From positions 930,001 to 994,000 of the forward strand of contig CBFIFP010000001.1 in assembly GCA_965661945.1 (NCBI GenBank): DNA of 64,000 bases, written 5' to 3'. The number at the start of each line of letters is the position of its first letter. Positions within the stretch are counted from its first letter, which is position 1. The notes under the pieces were generated by a model, which was given only the letters and a program-made list of their open reading frames with translations, was not told the DNA's origin and did no database searches. The stretch comes from JAJRPT01 sp965661945. Lineage in GTDB: Bacteria; Bacteroidota; Ignavibacteria; Kapaibacteriales; UBA2268. Below are positions 45,166 through 54,974 of the stretch, piece by piece. Position numbers and translations under genes: made by a program.

Positions 45166-46271
45166 TAACTTTTTCCGTAAAATTCTTTAATCTTTGATGC
45201 TATATATACGATTTGTTCCTCATTCAGTTCGGGATACATCGGCAATGACAAAATTTCGTCTTGATACTGATATGCCAAAGGGAAGTCCTCTGGCTTAAAT
45301 TTTCTTTTGCTGTATGCTTCTGTGAAAGGAAGTGCCTTTGGGTAGTGAATACCAGTTGCAATTCCATTTTCCTGCAAAAATGCTTGTAATTTTGCTCTTT
45401 GTTTAGTTCTAATTACATATAAATGAAAGATATGCTCGCAGTTTTCTTTTTCTTTGGGTAGAACAATTTCCTCAATTCCGCTTAAATACTTGTTATATAA
45501 CTTTGCATTTTGATTGCGGTTTTTGTTCCAATCATCGATATATTGTAATTTAGTATTTAACACAACTGCCTGAATTGCATCTAAGCGTGAGTTAATCCCC
45601 TCAAATTTATGGACATTCTTTGCTGTCTGTCCGTGATTAGCGAAAGCCCGCATTTTATCTGCAAGTTCTTTATTATTAGTAGCGATAGCACCTGCATCAC
45701 CATAAGCACCGAGATTTTTCCCTGGGTAAAAACTATATGTTGAAATATCCCCAAAAGTTCCGACCATTTGCCCCTTATACTTTGCAAAATGTGCTTGTGC
45801 GGTGTCTTCGATAACTTTTATTCTGTATTTTTTTGCAATCTCCATAATGCGTTTCATATCAGCACTTTGCCCGTAAAGGTGAACTGCAATAATTACTTTT
45901 GTGTTTTCTGTGATTTTTCTTTCGAGCTTGTTTACATCAATCAAGTAATTTTCATCATTATCAACGAAAATTGGTCTTGCTCCGCATTGGGTAACAGTTT
46001 CAGAAGTTGAAATCCAAGTATTTGCTGGAACAATTACATCGTCAAGCATTTCTACACCTAATGCTTTGAGTGCTATATAGATAGCATCAGTTCCGTTAGC
46101 ACAAGAAACGCAGTATTTTACGCCAAGTTTTGCAGCAAAGTTATTTTCAAAATCGGTAACAGCTTTACCACCAATATAAGCCGTATTTTCAAATATAGGT
46201 TCTAAATTTTGGTGAATTTCATCTTTAATTTTCAGGTATTGCGATTTCAAATCAACAAAAGGAATATTCAT
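45165..46271 (-). CDS. DegT/DnrJ/EryC1/StrS-family aminotransferase
   Basis: A PLP-dependent enzyme that puts an amino group on nucleotide keto sugars for LPS or O-antigen. In 368 aa the family signature is complete: YIGGKAVTDFE (32-42), CANGTDAI (57-64), the aspartate near EDTAQAHFAKY (156-166), and the Schiff-base Lys185 in SFYPGKNLGAYGD. NSRLDAIQA follows near residue 225. I chose the ATG at 46271 (MNIPFVDLKSQY), which matches the family start, over a TTG nine bases upstream. It is the first gene of the two-gene unit with the GalE-like enzyme. Confidence 0.92.
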   Translation of the reverse strand: MNIPFVDLKSQYLKIKDEIHQNLEPIFENTAYIGGKAVTDFENNFAAKLGVKYCVSCANGTDAIYIALKALGVEMLDDVIVPANTWISTSETVTQCGARPIFVDNDENYLIDVNKLERKITENTKVIIAVHLYGQSADMKRIMEIAKKYRIKVIEDTAQAHFAKYKGQMVGTFGDISTYSFYPGKNLGAYGDAGAIATNNKELADKMRAFANHGQTAKNVHKFEGINSRLDAIQAVVLNTKLQYIDDWNKNRNQNAKLYNKYLSGIEEIVLPKEKENCEHIFHLYVIRTKQRAKLQAFLQENGIATGIHYPKALPFTEAYSKRKFKPEDFPLAYQYQDEILSLPMYPELNEEQIVYIASKIKEFYGKS

Positions 46272-46432
46272 ATTTTTCAAATTTGTTATAAATAATAATC
46301 AAATTTACCCATAAAAATTCTAAAAGCAATAATGTTAAGAAAGATTAATTGTTTGGGAGAATTTTTTTATTTAAAAAGAAAATTAATATTTTTGCTATTG
46401 TATAAACGCATTTATTGAAAAAGGCATCTATT

Positions 46433-48343
46433 ATGAATAAAATTATTCTTATAATCGGAATAGTTATATTAGTTATTTCCTGTAAAGAAGAAAATGAAAA
46501 ACCAAGTGTTCAATCAAAATTCATATTAACTTTAGAAAATAATGAATTACTCCCATATCAAATTGTACATTTTAAAAGTGATAACATTCCGTTTGAAGAA
46601 AATGAAATAGCAATCGGTACTGACACTTATTATTTATATAAAACCTCTGATTCAACATTATCTTTTATTCTACCAGATTTAGCTAAAGGAATATACACAA
46701 TTTCCTCTCCAGATTATGAAGATTATGAAATTAATGTAAGAGAACATCAAAATTATGATTTAGCAAGTTTAACTTCAATTTTTCAATCAAAAGAAGAAGA
46801 GTTGAATAGCAAAATAAACAATCCTGGTTACTCAAATAAAAATATTGAAAATAAAATTAAATTTAGCAAAGACCTTTCAAATTTACTTAATAATCTTTCA
46901 AATCAAGACAAAGAATTATTTTTAAAATATTATCATGCAAATATAGATATCTTCTCAGATTTTATTGATGATATATTAAATGAAAGAGATGAAAACTTTA
47001 TTTTTGAATTGGAAAATAGAATTTGTGATGGTGAAAATTATAAAGAGTTTTATAATTGTACTCATGAAAAATTTGCAAATATTTATAATAGATTAAATGC
47101 TGGCTTAATTAATTTTAATCTAAATCTTAATCTACAATCAATTTTAAATCCAAATAACAATTGGTTAGAAAAACCAGATAATTGGAGCGAAAATGATAGT
47201 AACTTAAATATACTCGGCTTATCTTTATATTCTCTTATTAATCGAATAAATACAGATATTTCTACTTTCAATAGAAATATATATAGTTTATCATCAAGAC
47301 AAATCATTCTCAGCAATAAAACATTTGAAGGCGTTAAAACAAAATATACTTCTAACAAATTTGATGACTTAGACATATTCCCATATTTCGCTACTTATAA
47401 TATTGATAGCAATTATTATTTTGAAAACACCTTATTGCTCCACAAAAGCAAGAAAGATTATGAAGAAATTGCTGGAAGTTTGATAAATATCACTGATTCA
47501 ATTCCTAAAAATGTGTTTCACATAGATGATAATTTTCTTGTAAAAGATATCGAAGTTAAAGCAGAAAATATTTCTAATCCTAATGTAGAATGGACTGGCT
47601 CAAAAGGTAAATCTATTATGTTTAGTAACAAAACTGAAACAGAACAATCTTTTACTTATGACTTAATTTATAAAAGTCAAGGACAAGAAGTTAAAAAGAC
47701 AATCAATGCAACTATAACTTATCACCACAATAAAGGTATCGATTCTGTTCAAATAGGAGAACAATTCTGGTCAAGAAAAAATCTAGAAGTGCGTACATTT
47801 AGAAATGGTGATTCGATTTATTTTTGTAGAAATGAAAGTGAATGGGCTAACTACAATAGTATGGGCTTACCCACATGCGCTTATACTCGTTTTGACTCTA
47901 CAAGATATCAGCATTTAGGATTACATTATAATTGGTTCGCTGTGATTGACCCTCGTGGTTTAGCTCCAGAGGGCTGGAGAATTGCAGAATGGGATGACTT
48001 TAACTACATAAAAACAGTATTAGGTGATGATGACTTCTTATTAAAAATAAGAAGCAAAAATGATTGGGACAATTTACCTGGCTCAAATGAATCTGGCTTA
48101 AGTTTTAAGCCAACAGGTTATACTTTTAACTGGGGACATTTTACAGATTATACAATACGTCATCATCAATGGGCACCAACATCAGAAATTTCTTACACAT
48201 TAGCAGATTCATTGAATTCATCTTATGTTGGGATTGATGACTTAAACTCTCAAGATTATATTTATTTATCTAAAACAGCTGGTACAATGGATAAACATTT
48301 ATTAGCCAGATATGGTAGAGTTGTAAGAATAATAAAGGAATAA
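46433..48343 (+). CDS. FISUMP-domain lipoprotein
   Basis: A 636-aa lipoprotein. The signal is MNKIILIIGIVILVISC, with the lipidated Cys at residue 17, and an AAGG site lies before ATG 46433. Residues 25-440 are a repeat-free Asn/Ser-rich segment. The C-terminal 190 residues carry the Fibrobacter succinogenes major paralogous (FISUMP) domain: QFWSRKNLEVRTFRNGDSI, 'GLHYNWFAVIDPRGLAPEGW', 'DFNYIKTVLG', and 'FKPTGY'. FISUMP domains are surface-exposed in other species, with unknown function. It is followed closely by three small exported paralogues and may belong to the same unit. Confidence 0.85.
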   Translation: MNKIILIIGIVILVISCKEENEKPSVQSKFILTLENNELLPYQIVHFKSDNIPFEENEIAIGTDTYYLYKTSDSTLSFILPDLAKGIYTISSPDYEDYEINVREHQNYDLASLTSIFQSKEEELNSKINNPGYSNKNIENKIKFSKDLSNLLNNLSNQDKELFLKYYHANIDIFSDFIDDILNERDENFIFELENRICDGENYKEFYNCTHEKFANIYNRLNAGLINFNLNLNLQSILNPNNNWLEKPDNWSENDSNLNILGLSLYSLINRINTDISTFNRNIYSLSSRQIILSNKTFEGVKTKYTSNKFDDLDIFPYFATYNIDSNYYFENTLLLHKSKKDYEEIAGSLINITDSIPKNVFHIDDNFLVKDIEVKAENISNPNVEWTGSKGKSIMFSNKTETEQSFTYDLIYKSQGQEVKKTINATITYHHNKGIDSVQIGEQFWSRKNLEVRTFRNGDSIYFCRNESEWANYNSMGLPTCAYTRFDSTRYQHLGLHYNWFAVIDPRGLAPEGWRIAEWDDFNYIKTVLGDDDFLLKIRSKNDWDNLPGSNESGLSFKPTGYTFNWGHFTDYTIRHHQWAPTSEISYTLADSLNSSYVGIDDLNSQDYIYLSKTAGTMDKHLLARYGRVVRIIKE

Positions 48344-48368
48344 TACAATTTTTAATTAAGAGGTAATT

Positions 48369-48746
48369 ATGAAAATATTGCTTATTGCATTTTTGTTGTT
48401 AAACTACTTCAGTTTTTCGCAAGAAGGAAATACTGGTGAGTTTTCAACTTTTGACAATATAACCAAAAACATGTCAAAAAATGAAGTATTAGATTTGATT
48501 GAAGATATAAATTTTCAAGAATATAGTATAACATCTGAAAGTAAATCTTACAATATAGTTGTTTGTAAAAGACATACGTATATCGAAGCTTCTACTCCAT
48601 TTTATGAGTTTTTTGTCATTGCTTTTTCGGAAGATAAATCATATTTTTGGGGTAGAATTTCAGATTTCAAATCTAATGAAAATGATTCTATTTCAAAATT
48701 AGGAGTAGATATCTCAGAATATATTATTAAAAATGAGGTAGAATGA
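48369..48746 (+). CDS. Small exported protein, member 1 of a tandem family
   Basis: A 125-aa protein with a signal peptide ending FSQ (residue 18). It has an N-terminal helix (DNITKNMSKNEVLDLIEDI) and a strand-turn-strand end, FFVIAFSEDKSYFWGRISDF. This 'xxx.F..dK...wG....F' ending recurs in the next two genes. The K-x-MS-x-x-EV helix followed by strands is reminiscent of the BamE/SmpA fold, but similarity is weak and that is inference only. AGAGG lies before the ATG. The stop overlaps the next start as ATGA. Confidence 0.62.
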   Translation: MKILLIAFLLLNYFSFSQEGNTGEFSTFDNITKNMSKNEVLDLIEDINFQEYSITSESKSYNIVVCKRHTYIEASTPFYEFFVIAFSEDKSYFWGRISDFKSNENDSISKLGVDISEYIIKNEVE

Positions 48747-49192
48747 TGAAATATTTAACTATTATTTTGTTGTTTTCTTTTATATCATGCAGTTACACTC
48801 ACAAATCAAGAGTTGCTTCTAAAAAATATCTTGAACAATTGCATCAAATGAATGAAAATATTAAGTACGAAGAGCATAAAAAAATTATTGAAGATTCTGG
48901 TATTGAAACTATTACTTCTTTTGAAAAGAAAATAGATAATATTAATTATAAGTTTACTGCAATTAATATTGTTAGTGCAATTAATGTTACACCTAGTTCA
49001 GTTTCAAATAGTAATTCAAGGTCTTCGGTTTATACTCATACTTCAGGTGGAAGTTCAAACTATTTTGATAATTTTTATATAGTTTTTGAAAATGATAAAT
49101 TATACAAAATGGGATTTCTTTATGAGTTTAATAATAGTTCTAATGAAACAGATAATAAATTAGGTATAGCAATAATTGAGGAGTTAAAATAA
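48743..49192 (+). CDS. Small lipoprotein, member 2 of a tandem family
   Basis: A 149-aa lipoprotein with signal MMKYLTIILLFSFISC. The start lies inside the preceding stop (ATGA), so it is translationally coupled. The middle has a Ser/Asn-rich insert (VSNSNSRSSVYTHTSGG). The C-terminal NFYIVFENDKLYKMGFLYEF resembles the ends of its neighbours. Either of the first two Met codons could be used. The ending closes with a helix (DNKLGIAIIEELK). Function is unknown. Confidence 0.62.
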   Translation: MMKYLTIILLFSFISCSYTHKSRVASKKYLEQLHQMNENIKYEEHKKIIEDSGIETITSFEKKIDNINYKFTAINIVSAINVTPSSVSNSNSRSSVYTHTSGGSSNYFDNFYIVFENDKLYKMGFLYEFNNSSNETDNKLGIAIIEELK

Positions 49193-49551
49193 TGAGAAAA
49201 AGTTTAATTAAAGTTTTATTATTTGCAATTATTATTTTATTAAGTTCTTGTTTGCCGAATAGAAATGTTCATTTAGACCAATTAAAAGTCAATAAAGGAA
49301 TGAGTGTTGAGAAATTCAAGAAAATAGGACTTAATATTACTAAAGAATTAAAAGGTGAAGTTTTAAAAAATTCAAAGTTAAATAAGCCAATTGTGATTGT
49401 AGTCGAAACAGAATTAGACTATTACGACCACTATCATTATTATTTATTTGAAGATAATAAATTAGTATTTTGGGGTTATCCTCACCAATTTTTATCTCAT
49501 AAAAATATAGAGATAAGAAAATTAAACCATTTGATTGGGAAAGAGTTATAG
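49192..49551 (+). CDS. Small lipoprotein, member 3 of a tandem family
   Basis: A 119-aa lipoprotein with signal ending LLSSC (about residue 20). The start overlaps the previous stop by one base (TAATG). It has LKVNKGMSVEKFKKIGLNI, closest of the three to the BamE-type 'GMt.eeV' helix, and then YYLFEDNKLVFWGYPHQF. The three genes thus share a helix/strand core and a charged C-terminal helix. They probably arose by tandem duplication. A strong terminator follows 32 bases later, so they end the operon begun by the FISUMP lipoprotein. Confidence 0.62.
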   Translation: MRKSLIKVLLFAIIILLSSCLPNRNVHLDQLKVNKGMSVEKFKKIGLNITKELKGEVLKNSKLNKPIVIVVETELDYYDHYHYYLFEDNKLVFWGYPHQFLSHKNIEIRKLNHLIGKEL

Positions 49552-49583
49552 TTAATTTGATTTTCATTTCTTAAAATTAAAAC

Positions 49584-49613
49584 AAAGCGGAGAATAATCT
49601 TCGCTTTTTTTTT
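49584..49613 (+). terminator. Rho-independent terminator after the small lipoprotein cluster
   Basis: AAAGCGGAGA (49584-49593) pairs with TCTTCGCTTT (49598-49607) with one G-U pair and an ATAA loop, then a further T run. It closes the 46433-49551 unit. Confidence 0.87.
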
Positions 49614-49669
49614 ATATTTGCAACATATTTTAAAATAATTAGTATTAAAATTAAATCAAGGAGCTAACT

Positions 49670-50050
49670 ATGAAATACATATTAATTTTATTTATTGCAT
49701 TAATTTTATTTTCATGCAAAGAAAATAATGAAAAATCTAATAATTTCCATAACTGGGAATTTATTAAATCGCAAGTTCAAAAAGATAGTTTAATAAAAGA
49801 ATTAGAATTAAATTTAGATACTTATGACGGCATTGTGATAAATGAAGTAAATTATAACTTATTTGGAGATAATGAATTATATAGACAAAGAATAAATTCA
49901 TACTTTAATTATGATAATAATATAAATAATATTAGTTCTCTGAAAATCAATTATAATCAAATATTAAAGGATAGTGAGAATATCATCAATTATGAAGAGT
50001 ATTTCAAAACTAATGAAAATTTTAAAAATATAGATTTTATGAATAATTAA
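49670..50050 (+). CDS. Small lipoprotein, or 5' remnant of a TPR-SpoIIE gene
   Basis: A 126-aa frame with a lipoprotein signal (MKYILILFIALILFSC) and an ideal site, AAGGAG, six bases before the ATG. The mature part is rich in Asn/Tyr/Glu and gives no known family. It ends at TAA 50048-50050. The same frame continues into TPR repeats (ANAYNNIGNYYKE), so this may be the start of a longer protein cut by a nonsense codon. Its composition differs from TPRs, so an independent lipoprotein is also plausible. Confidence 0.5.
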   Translation: MKYILILFIALILFSCKENNEKSNNFHNWEFIKSQVQKDSLIKELELNLDTYDGIVINEVNYNLFGDNELYRQRINSYFNYDNNINNISSLKINYNQILKDSENIINYEEYFKTNENFKNIDFMNN

Positions 50051-51574
50051 ATTAGAAACCCAAAGGGCTTAGCTAATGCTTATAATAATATTGGAAATTA
50101 CTATAAAGAGATTGATTCATTAAAACTTGCGATTTATTATTATAACGATGCTATCACTGTTGCTGATAAAATAAACTTACTTGAGATTAAGCCACAAATA
50201 CTTTTTAACCTAGGAGTATTATTTAAAAAAAAAAATGAATTTAAAAAAGCAGAAGAAAATTATAAAAATGCGGAAGAATTAACATTAGAACTGCAACTAC
50301 CTAATAAAGACTCACAACTTGCATATATTTATACTAATCTTTCTGATTTATATAAAGATAGCAAAAGGTTAAGTTTAGCTTTGGAATACTTAATAAAAGC
50401 TGAATAGTTTGCTATAAAAGAAAACTTATCAAATGTAAAAGTGAATATATATGATAATTACTCGCAAGTATATGATTCACTTAATAATTATACTTTAGCT
50501 TATAGGTTCCATAAGAAATACACCAACTTGAAAGACTCTTTAAATAATGTTGAAAAACAAAAAATTATATCAGAACTAAATACTAAATATGAAACTGAAA
50601 AAAAACAAAAAGAAAATGAACTTTTAATAGCACAGAATGAAAAAAGTCAGTCTGAGAAAAAAGTACTTCAAACAAGAACATATTCATTAATTATTGGGAT
50701 TATTTTAGTTATAATCTTATCAATAATACTCTATAACAGATATAGATTAAAACAAAAGTCAAACCTAATTTTAGAAAAACAAAAGCAAGAAATAACAGAA
50801 CAAAAACAAATTGTAGTTAGACAGAATGAAGAAATAATGTCATCAATAAGATATGCAGAAAAAATTCAAACTGCTATTCTTCCTTATGAAAGAGAATTTT
50901 CTGAAAATTTCAAAGAACATTTTGTTTTTTTTAAACCAAAAGATATTGTTTCAGGAGATTTCTATTGGTTTGCAGTGGAAAATGGGAATAAATATATTGC
51001 ATCTGTTGATTGCACGGGACATGGAATCCCCGGCGCGATGCTTTCTTTAATTGGTAATATGCTATTAAATGAAGCTTTAACATTAAAAGAAAATATATTA
51101 CCTTCGGAGATTTTAAATTTTCTTGATGAAAGAATCAAGTTTATTCTAAATCAACAAAATGAAGAAGTTGAAACACAAGATGGTATGGATATGAACTTAG
51201 TTATGATAAAAAATGAACAAGTTATATTCGCTGGTGCAAGAAGACCTTTACTTGTTTATACAGATAAACTTGAAATATATAAAGGCACTCGTATGTCCAT
51301 CGGTGGTAAGCAAAGAGGAAGAGTCTCTGGCTTTGAAGATGAAATTATAGAATATGTTCCTGGTATGAAACTATATCTTTTTACAGATGGAATCACAGAC
51401 CAAATGGGCAATAACAATAAAAAATTTGGTACAAACAATATAAAAGATTTTATCGAAAATTATAATAATAAAAATATGAGTGAGCAAAGCGCAATATTAT
51501 CAAAGTTGTTCTATGCACATATTGGAAATGAAGAACAACGTGATGATTTGACATTCTTAGGAATAAAAATTTAA
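50051..51574 (+). pseudogene. TPR / SpoIIE phosphatase gene with in-frame stops
   Basis: From 50051 to 51574 one frame (the same frame as the lipoprotein upstream) encodes a TPR segment (NPKGLANAYNNIGNYYKE; FKKAEENYKNAEELT), a TAG at 50405-50407, further TPR (ENLSNVKV, 'LAYRFHKKYTNLKDSLN'), a coiled coil, a membrane helix (LIIGIILVIILSIILY), then a complete PP2C/SpoIIE domain with metal Asp residues in SGDFYW, DCTGHG, DGMD, DGITD and RDDLTFLGIKI. There is no frameshift. The upstream TAA and the internal TAG split a normal TPR-SpoIIE gene. Loss of the TPR start and two stops suggest decay. The only start for a separate SpoIIE product is a GTG at 50441 with no ribosome-binding site. Confidence 0.72.
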
Positions 51575-52959
51575 ATTACCATTTTTTTCCAATTACCTTT
51601 TTTAAATAAAATTACTGATAAAACAGCAACTATAAAACTTACAACTATAATTGTTATATACATTCCTAACATTCCAAAGTTAAAATGAATTGAAAGTAAA
51701 TAGCCAAGAGGTATTTGGATAAGCCAATAACCTACTAAATTTAAAATAGTTGGTGTGCGAGTATCACCAGCTCCATTGAATGCTTGGCTAACTACCATTC
51801 CATACCCAAAGAAAATATATCCTGAACTAATCCATATCAAAGCTGCAGTCCCTATCTCAATTACCTCCTTATCATTAGAGAAAATAGATATAAAATCATT
51901 TGCAAAAAATATAAAGATTATCGTTAAAATTACCATAAAATAAGTGTTAAAGTATGCTGCTCTCCAAACACTTTGTTCTGATCTTTCGGGCATTGCAGCC
52001 CCAAGGTTTTGCCCAACTAATGTTGCTGCTGCATTTGCAAGTCCCCATGCAGGTAAAATTGCAAACATTATAATCCTTAACACAATAGTCCAAGCTGAAA
52101 GAGAATTAGTTCCAAACTCAGCAATTATCCTAAAAACAAATATCCAACTAGCTGAACTAATAAGATTCTGCCCTATTCCACCTTGAGCAATTTTTGAAAT
52201 ATTTTTTATTATTTTCCAATCAATTTTGAAATCAGATGCTTGTATTTGTAGTTTAGTTTTCTTATTTGTTAGATTATAAATTTGATAAACAACTCCTAAT
52301 CCCCTCCCAAAAGTAGAAGCCCAAGCTGCACCTTCAATACCCATCTCTGGAATGAACCACCACCCAAAAATTAATATTGGGTCCAAAATCATATTTGCAG
52401 CATTCCCTATCCAAAGGGATTTCATAGCTATAGTTGCATTTCCTGCACCCCTAAATGCTCCATTAATCATAAAAAGTAATATTATAGTAGCGTTTCCGCC
52501 CAACATTATCTTTGTGTATCCTGAACCTTCTTTAATTACATCACTTGATGCACCCATTAATTCTAATAGTTCTGTAGAATAAACAATACCGATTATAGCA
52601 ATCAAAATAGAACAAAAGAGTGTAATGTAAATTGCTTGAACGGTTGCTAATCCACCTTCTCTTGGTTTCTTTTCGCCTATTCTTCTTGATACAACGGCTG
52701 TTGCAGCCATTGAAATTCCCATTCCTAAAGAAAATATAATCATTAAATATGATTCTGTAAGCCCCACTGCTGCAACTGAATTTGTACTAATTTTACCAAC
52801 AAAATACATATCAACAACAGAAAATAAAGACTCCATCAACATTTCGCCCATCATAGGAATTGCAAGTAAGAATATCGCTTTGTCTATTGAAAGAATTGTA
52901 TAATCTTTATCTTCGCCATTAAGAGATTCTTTAAGTGTTTGCCAGAATTTTATTAGCAT
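51571..52959 (-). CDS. MATE-family multidrug/metabolite exporter
   Basis: A 462-aa inner-membrane antiporter with 12 predicted helices in two six-helix halves. 'SVVDMYFVGKIS', 'AVGLTES', 'GNAANMILDPILIFGWW' and 'VSQAFNGAGDTRTPTILNL' are MATE-type signatures. It probably extrudes cationic compounds with sodium or proton coupling. ATG 52959 (MLIKFWQTLK) is preferred to a TTG 33 bases upstream. Its stop overlaps the end of the SpoIIE gene on the other strand by four bases. The upstream gap of 218 bases to BatD is divergent. Confidence 0.9.
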   Translation of the reverse strand: MLIKFWQTLKESLNGEDKDYTILSIDKAIFLLAIPMMGEMLMESLFSVVDMYFVGKISTNSVAAVGLTESYLMIIFSLGMGISMAATAVVSRRIGEKKPREGGLATVQAIYITLFCSILIAIIGIVYSTELLELMGASSDVIKEGSGYTKIMLGGNATIILLFMINGAFRGAGNATIAMKSLWIGNAANMILDPILIFGWWFIPEMGIEGAAWASTFGRGLGVVYQIYNLTNKKTKLQIQASDFKIDWKIIKNISKIAQGGIGQNLISSASWIFVFRIIAEFGTNSLSAWTIVLRIIMFAILPAWGLANAAATLVGQNLGAAMPERSEQSVWRAAYFNTYFMVILTIIFIFFANDFISIFSNDKEVIEIGTAALIWISSGYIFFGYGMVVSQAFNGAGDTRTPTILNLVGYWLIQIPLGYLLSIHFNFGMLGMYITIIVVSFIVAVLSVILFKKGNWKKMVI

Positions 52960-53177
52960 TAGGTTTTTATAAATTAGATTTAAATAAATCAAAAGAATTA
53001 GAGAATTACGTTTAATTTCAAAAATGTTTCAATTTAAAGCACCTAAATAATCATCTATTTTTTGTGAACAATTATTCAGATATAAAGGAATTTAACTTTA
53101 TATTTCGTAATTTTGAAACTTTATAATATATTTTTCGTGATAAAATTATTAGAAATTTTAATTTGATATCGTTTTAT

Positions 53178-54974
53178 ATGAAAGTTATTTTATTCTTTTT
53201 GCTGAGTAATTTAATTTTTAGTCAAGAACTTACTGTGAATGTAAGTAATAACCCTGTAACTCAAGGGGAAAAATTTAGGGTTGTCTTTAGTGTTGATGGA
53301 GGAGGTCAAAATTTTAAAGCCCCTAACTTTACGGGTTTTAAATTGATATCCGGACCCTCAATTTCTTCTTCAACTCAAATAATAAATGGTCGATACTCAC
53401 AATCACAAAGTTGGACTTTCATACTGGAAGCCCCTAACACCGGTACATTTTTTATAGGTCCTGCAACTATACAAGTTGAAGGTAAAAATATTAATTCACA
53501 GCGTTTAAAAGTTAATGTTTTAGAACCCTCCCAAGAAGAAAAAGAAAGACGAAAACAAGCGCAAGATGAAGAAAATAACCTTAAAAATGAAGCTATAAAT
53601 ATTATTAAAGATAATTTATACGTTATTGCAAGGGTTAATAAATCTTCGGCTTATCTTGGTGAGCAGGTTATAGCCACTTACACACTCTATGCACATTCAG
53701 ATTTGAATATTGTTGAATTGAATATTGATAAAATGCCAGTTTTTAATGGCTTTTGGACTCAAGAAATTAATTTAGAAAACAATAAATGGCAAAATGAAAA
53801 TATTAATGGTGTTCCTTTCAGAAAAGTTGAAGTTAAAAAAGTAATTTTATATCCTCAACAAACTGGAACTGTAAAACTCGAACCTCTTGTTTTTAATTCT
53901 GTTGTTCGCCTTAGAACCCAAGGTGGTGGTGGCTCAAGAGATGTCTTCGACCAGTTTTTTAGACGTAACTCCTACAGGGATTTCGATTATAAAGTTAAAT
54001 CAAAAGAGTTGTCAGTAAATATTAAAGATTTACCTACACCTAGACCATCCGATTTTTATGGTGCTGTTGGTAATTTAGAAATCGAAACTTGGTTTGATAA
54101 AACAGAAACCGTTACAGGAGAGCCATTAACTTTTAAAATTAAAGTAAGCGGAAATGGGAATTTAAAATTACTATCAGCTCCTGAGATAGAGTTTCCTACT
54201 GGATTTGAAGTTTACGAGCCTAAACTTGTTGATAACTCGAGTGTTAATCTATCTGGAACATCAGGAAATGTTCAGTTTGAGTATTTAATTATACCAAGGA
54301 ATGCTGGTGAGTTTAGGTTTGGACCTACTACTTTATCATTTTTTGACTTTGATAAATCTGCTTATAAGCAGTTTAAATCTGAAGAGTTTATTTTAAAAGT
54401 TGGAAAAGGAAAACCAGGGACAACAACCTCAACAAATTTCGTTGATAAAGAAAAAATAAAATATCTTGGAAAAGATATAAGGTTTTTGAAAAGTGATTTT
54501 AATTATTCTAAAAATGGTAAGTTGTTTTTATCATTAATACATTTACTTGCTATTTCTCTAACTGGTATTTCAATTTTCTTCATCTTAATTTTTAAAAAGA
54601 AAAAAGAAAAAGATAATAAAGATACAAATAACGTTAAAATCAGAACTGCAAATAAAATTGCTAAAAAAAGACTAAGTCATGCTAAAAAACAATTAGATTT
54701 AAATAATAAAGAATTATTTTATCAAGAGGTTTATAAGGCCATTTTTGGATACATATCAGATAAATTACTAATTGATAATTCTAAACTTAACAAAGATTTG
54801 ATAAAATCAAAATTAGAAGAAAAGCATATATCCATTGATATTATTGATTCTGTTATGAAAAATATTGATAAATGTGAATATGTTCGATATGCTCCAAACT
54901 TAGGAGATGATAACTTGGATGTAATATATGATGAAATTAGTGACGTTATAGCTAAACTGGAGGATAACTTATGA
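53178..54974 (+). CDS. batD: BatD-like oxygen-tolerance protein
   Basis: A 598-aa envelope protein. The signal peptide ends IFSQ (residue 16). The mature part starts with the BatD beta-sandwich pattern (NPVTQGEKFRVVFSVDG, 'FTGFKLISGPSISSSTQIING') and further strand-rich domains, a transmembrane helix near residue 457 (LLAISLTGISIFFILIF), and a C-terminal cytoplasmic helical domain with 'SDKLLIDNSKLNKDL'. BatD belongs to the Bacteroides aerotolerance group together with BatA, B, C and E. Here batA-C are absent from the window. The start is the ATG at 53178, not a TTG 15 bases upstream. BatE overlaps by ATGA. Confidence 0.88.
   Translation: MKVILFFLLSNLIFSQELTVNVSNNPVTQGEKFRVVFSVDGGGQNFKAPNFTGFKLISGPSISSSTQIINGRYSQSQSWTFILEAPNTGTFFIGPATIQVEGKNINSQRLKVNVLEPSQEEKERRKQAQDEENNLKNEAINIIKDNLYVIARVNKSSAYLGEQVIATYTLYAHSDLNIVELNIDKMPVFNGFWTQEINLENNKWQNENINGVPFRKVEVKKVILYPQQTGTVKLEPLVFNSVVRLRTQGGGGSRDVFDQFFRRNSYRDFDYKVKSKELSVNIKDLPTPRPSDFYGAVGNLEIETWFDKTETVTGEPLTFKIKVSGNGNLKLLSAPEIEFPTGFEVYEPKLVDNSSVNLSGTSGNVQFEYLIIPRNAGEFRFGPTTLSFFDFDKSAYKQFKSEEFILKVGKGKPGTTTSTNFVDKEKIKYLGKDIRFLKSDFNYSKNGKLFLSLIHLLAISLTGISIFFILIFKKKKEKDNKDTNNVKIRTANKIAKKRLSHAKKQLDLNNKELFYQEVYKAIFGYISDKLLIDNSKLNKDLIKSKLEEKHISIDIIDSVMKNIDKCEYVRYAPNLGDDNLDVIYDEISDVIAKLEDNL

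Noticed and set aside
50441..51574. The 377-aa SpoIIE frame as an independent intact gene
   Set aside because: Its only start is a GTG in the middle of a TPR, without a ribosome-binding site; the same frame continues upstream, so it is better read as the tail of a broken gene.
49670..51574. An alternative genetic code in which TAA/TAG encode Gln
   Set aside because: Most other genes in the window end at TAA exactly where families end, so reassignment is excluded; the in-frame stops are local lesions.
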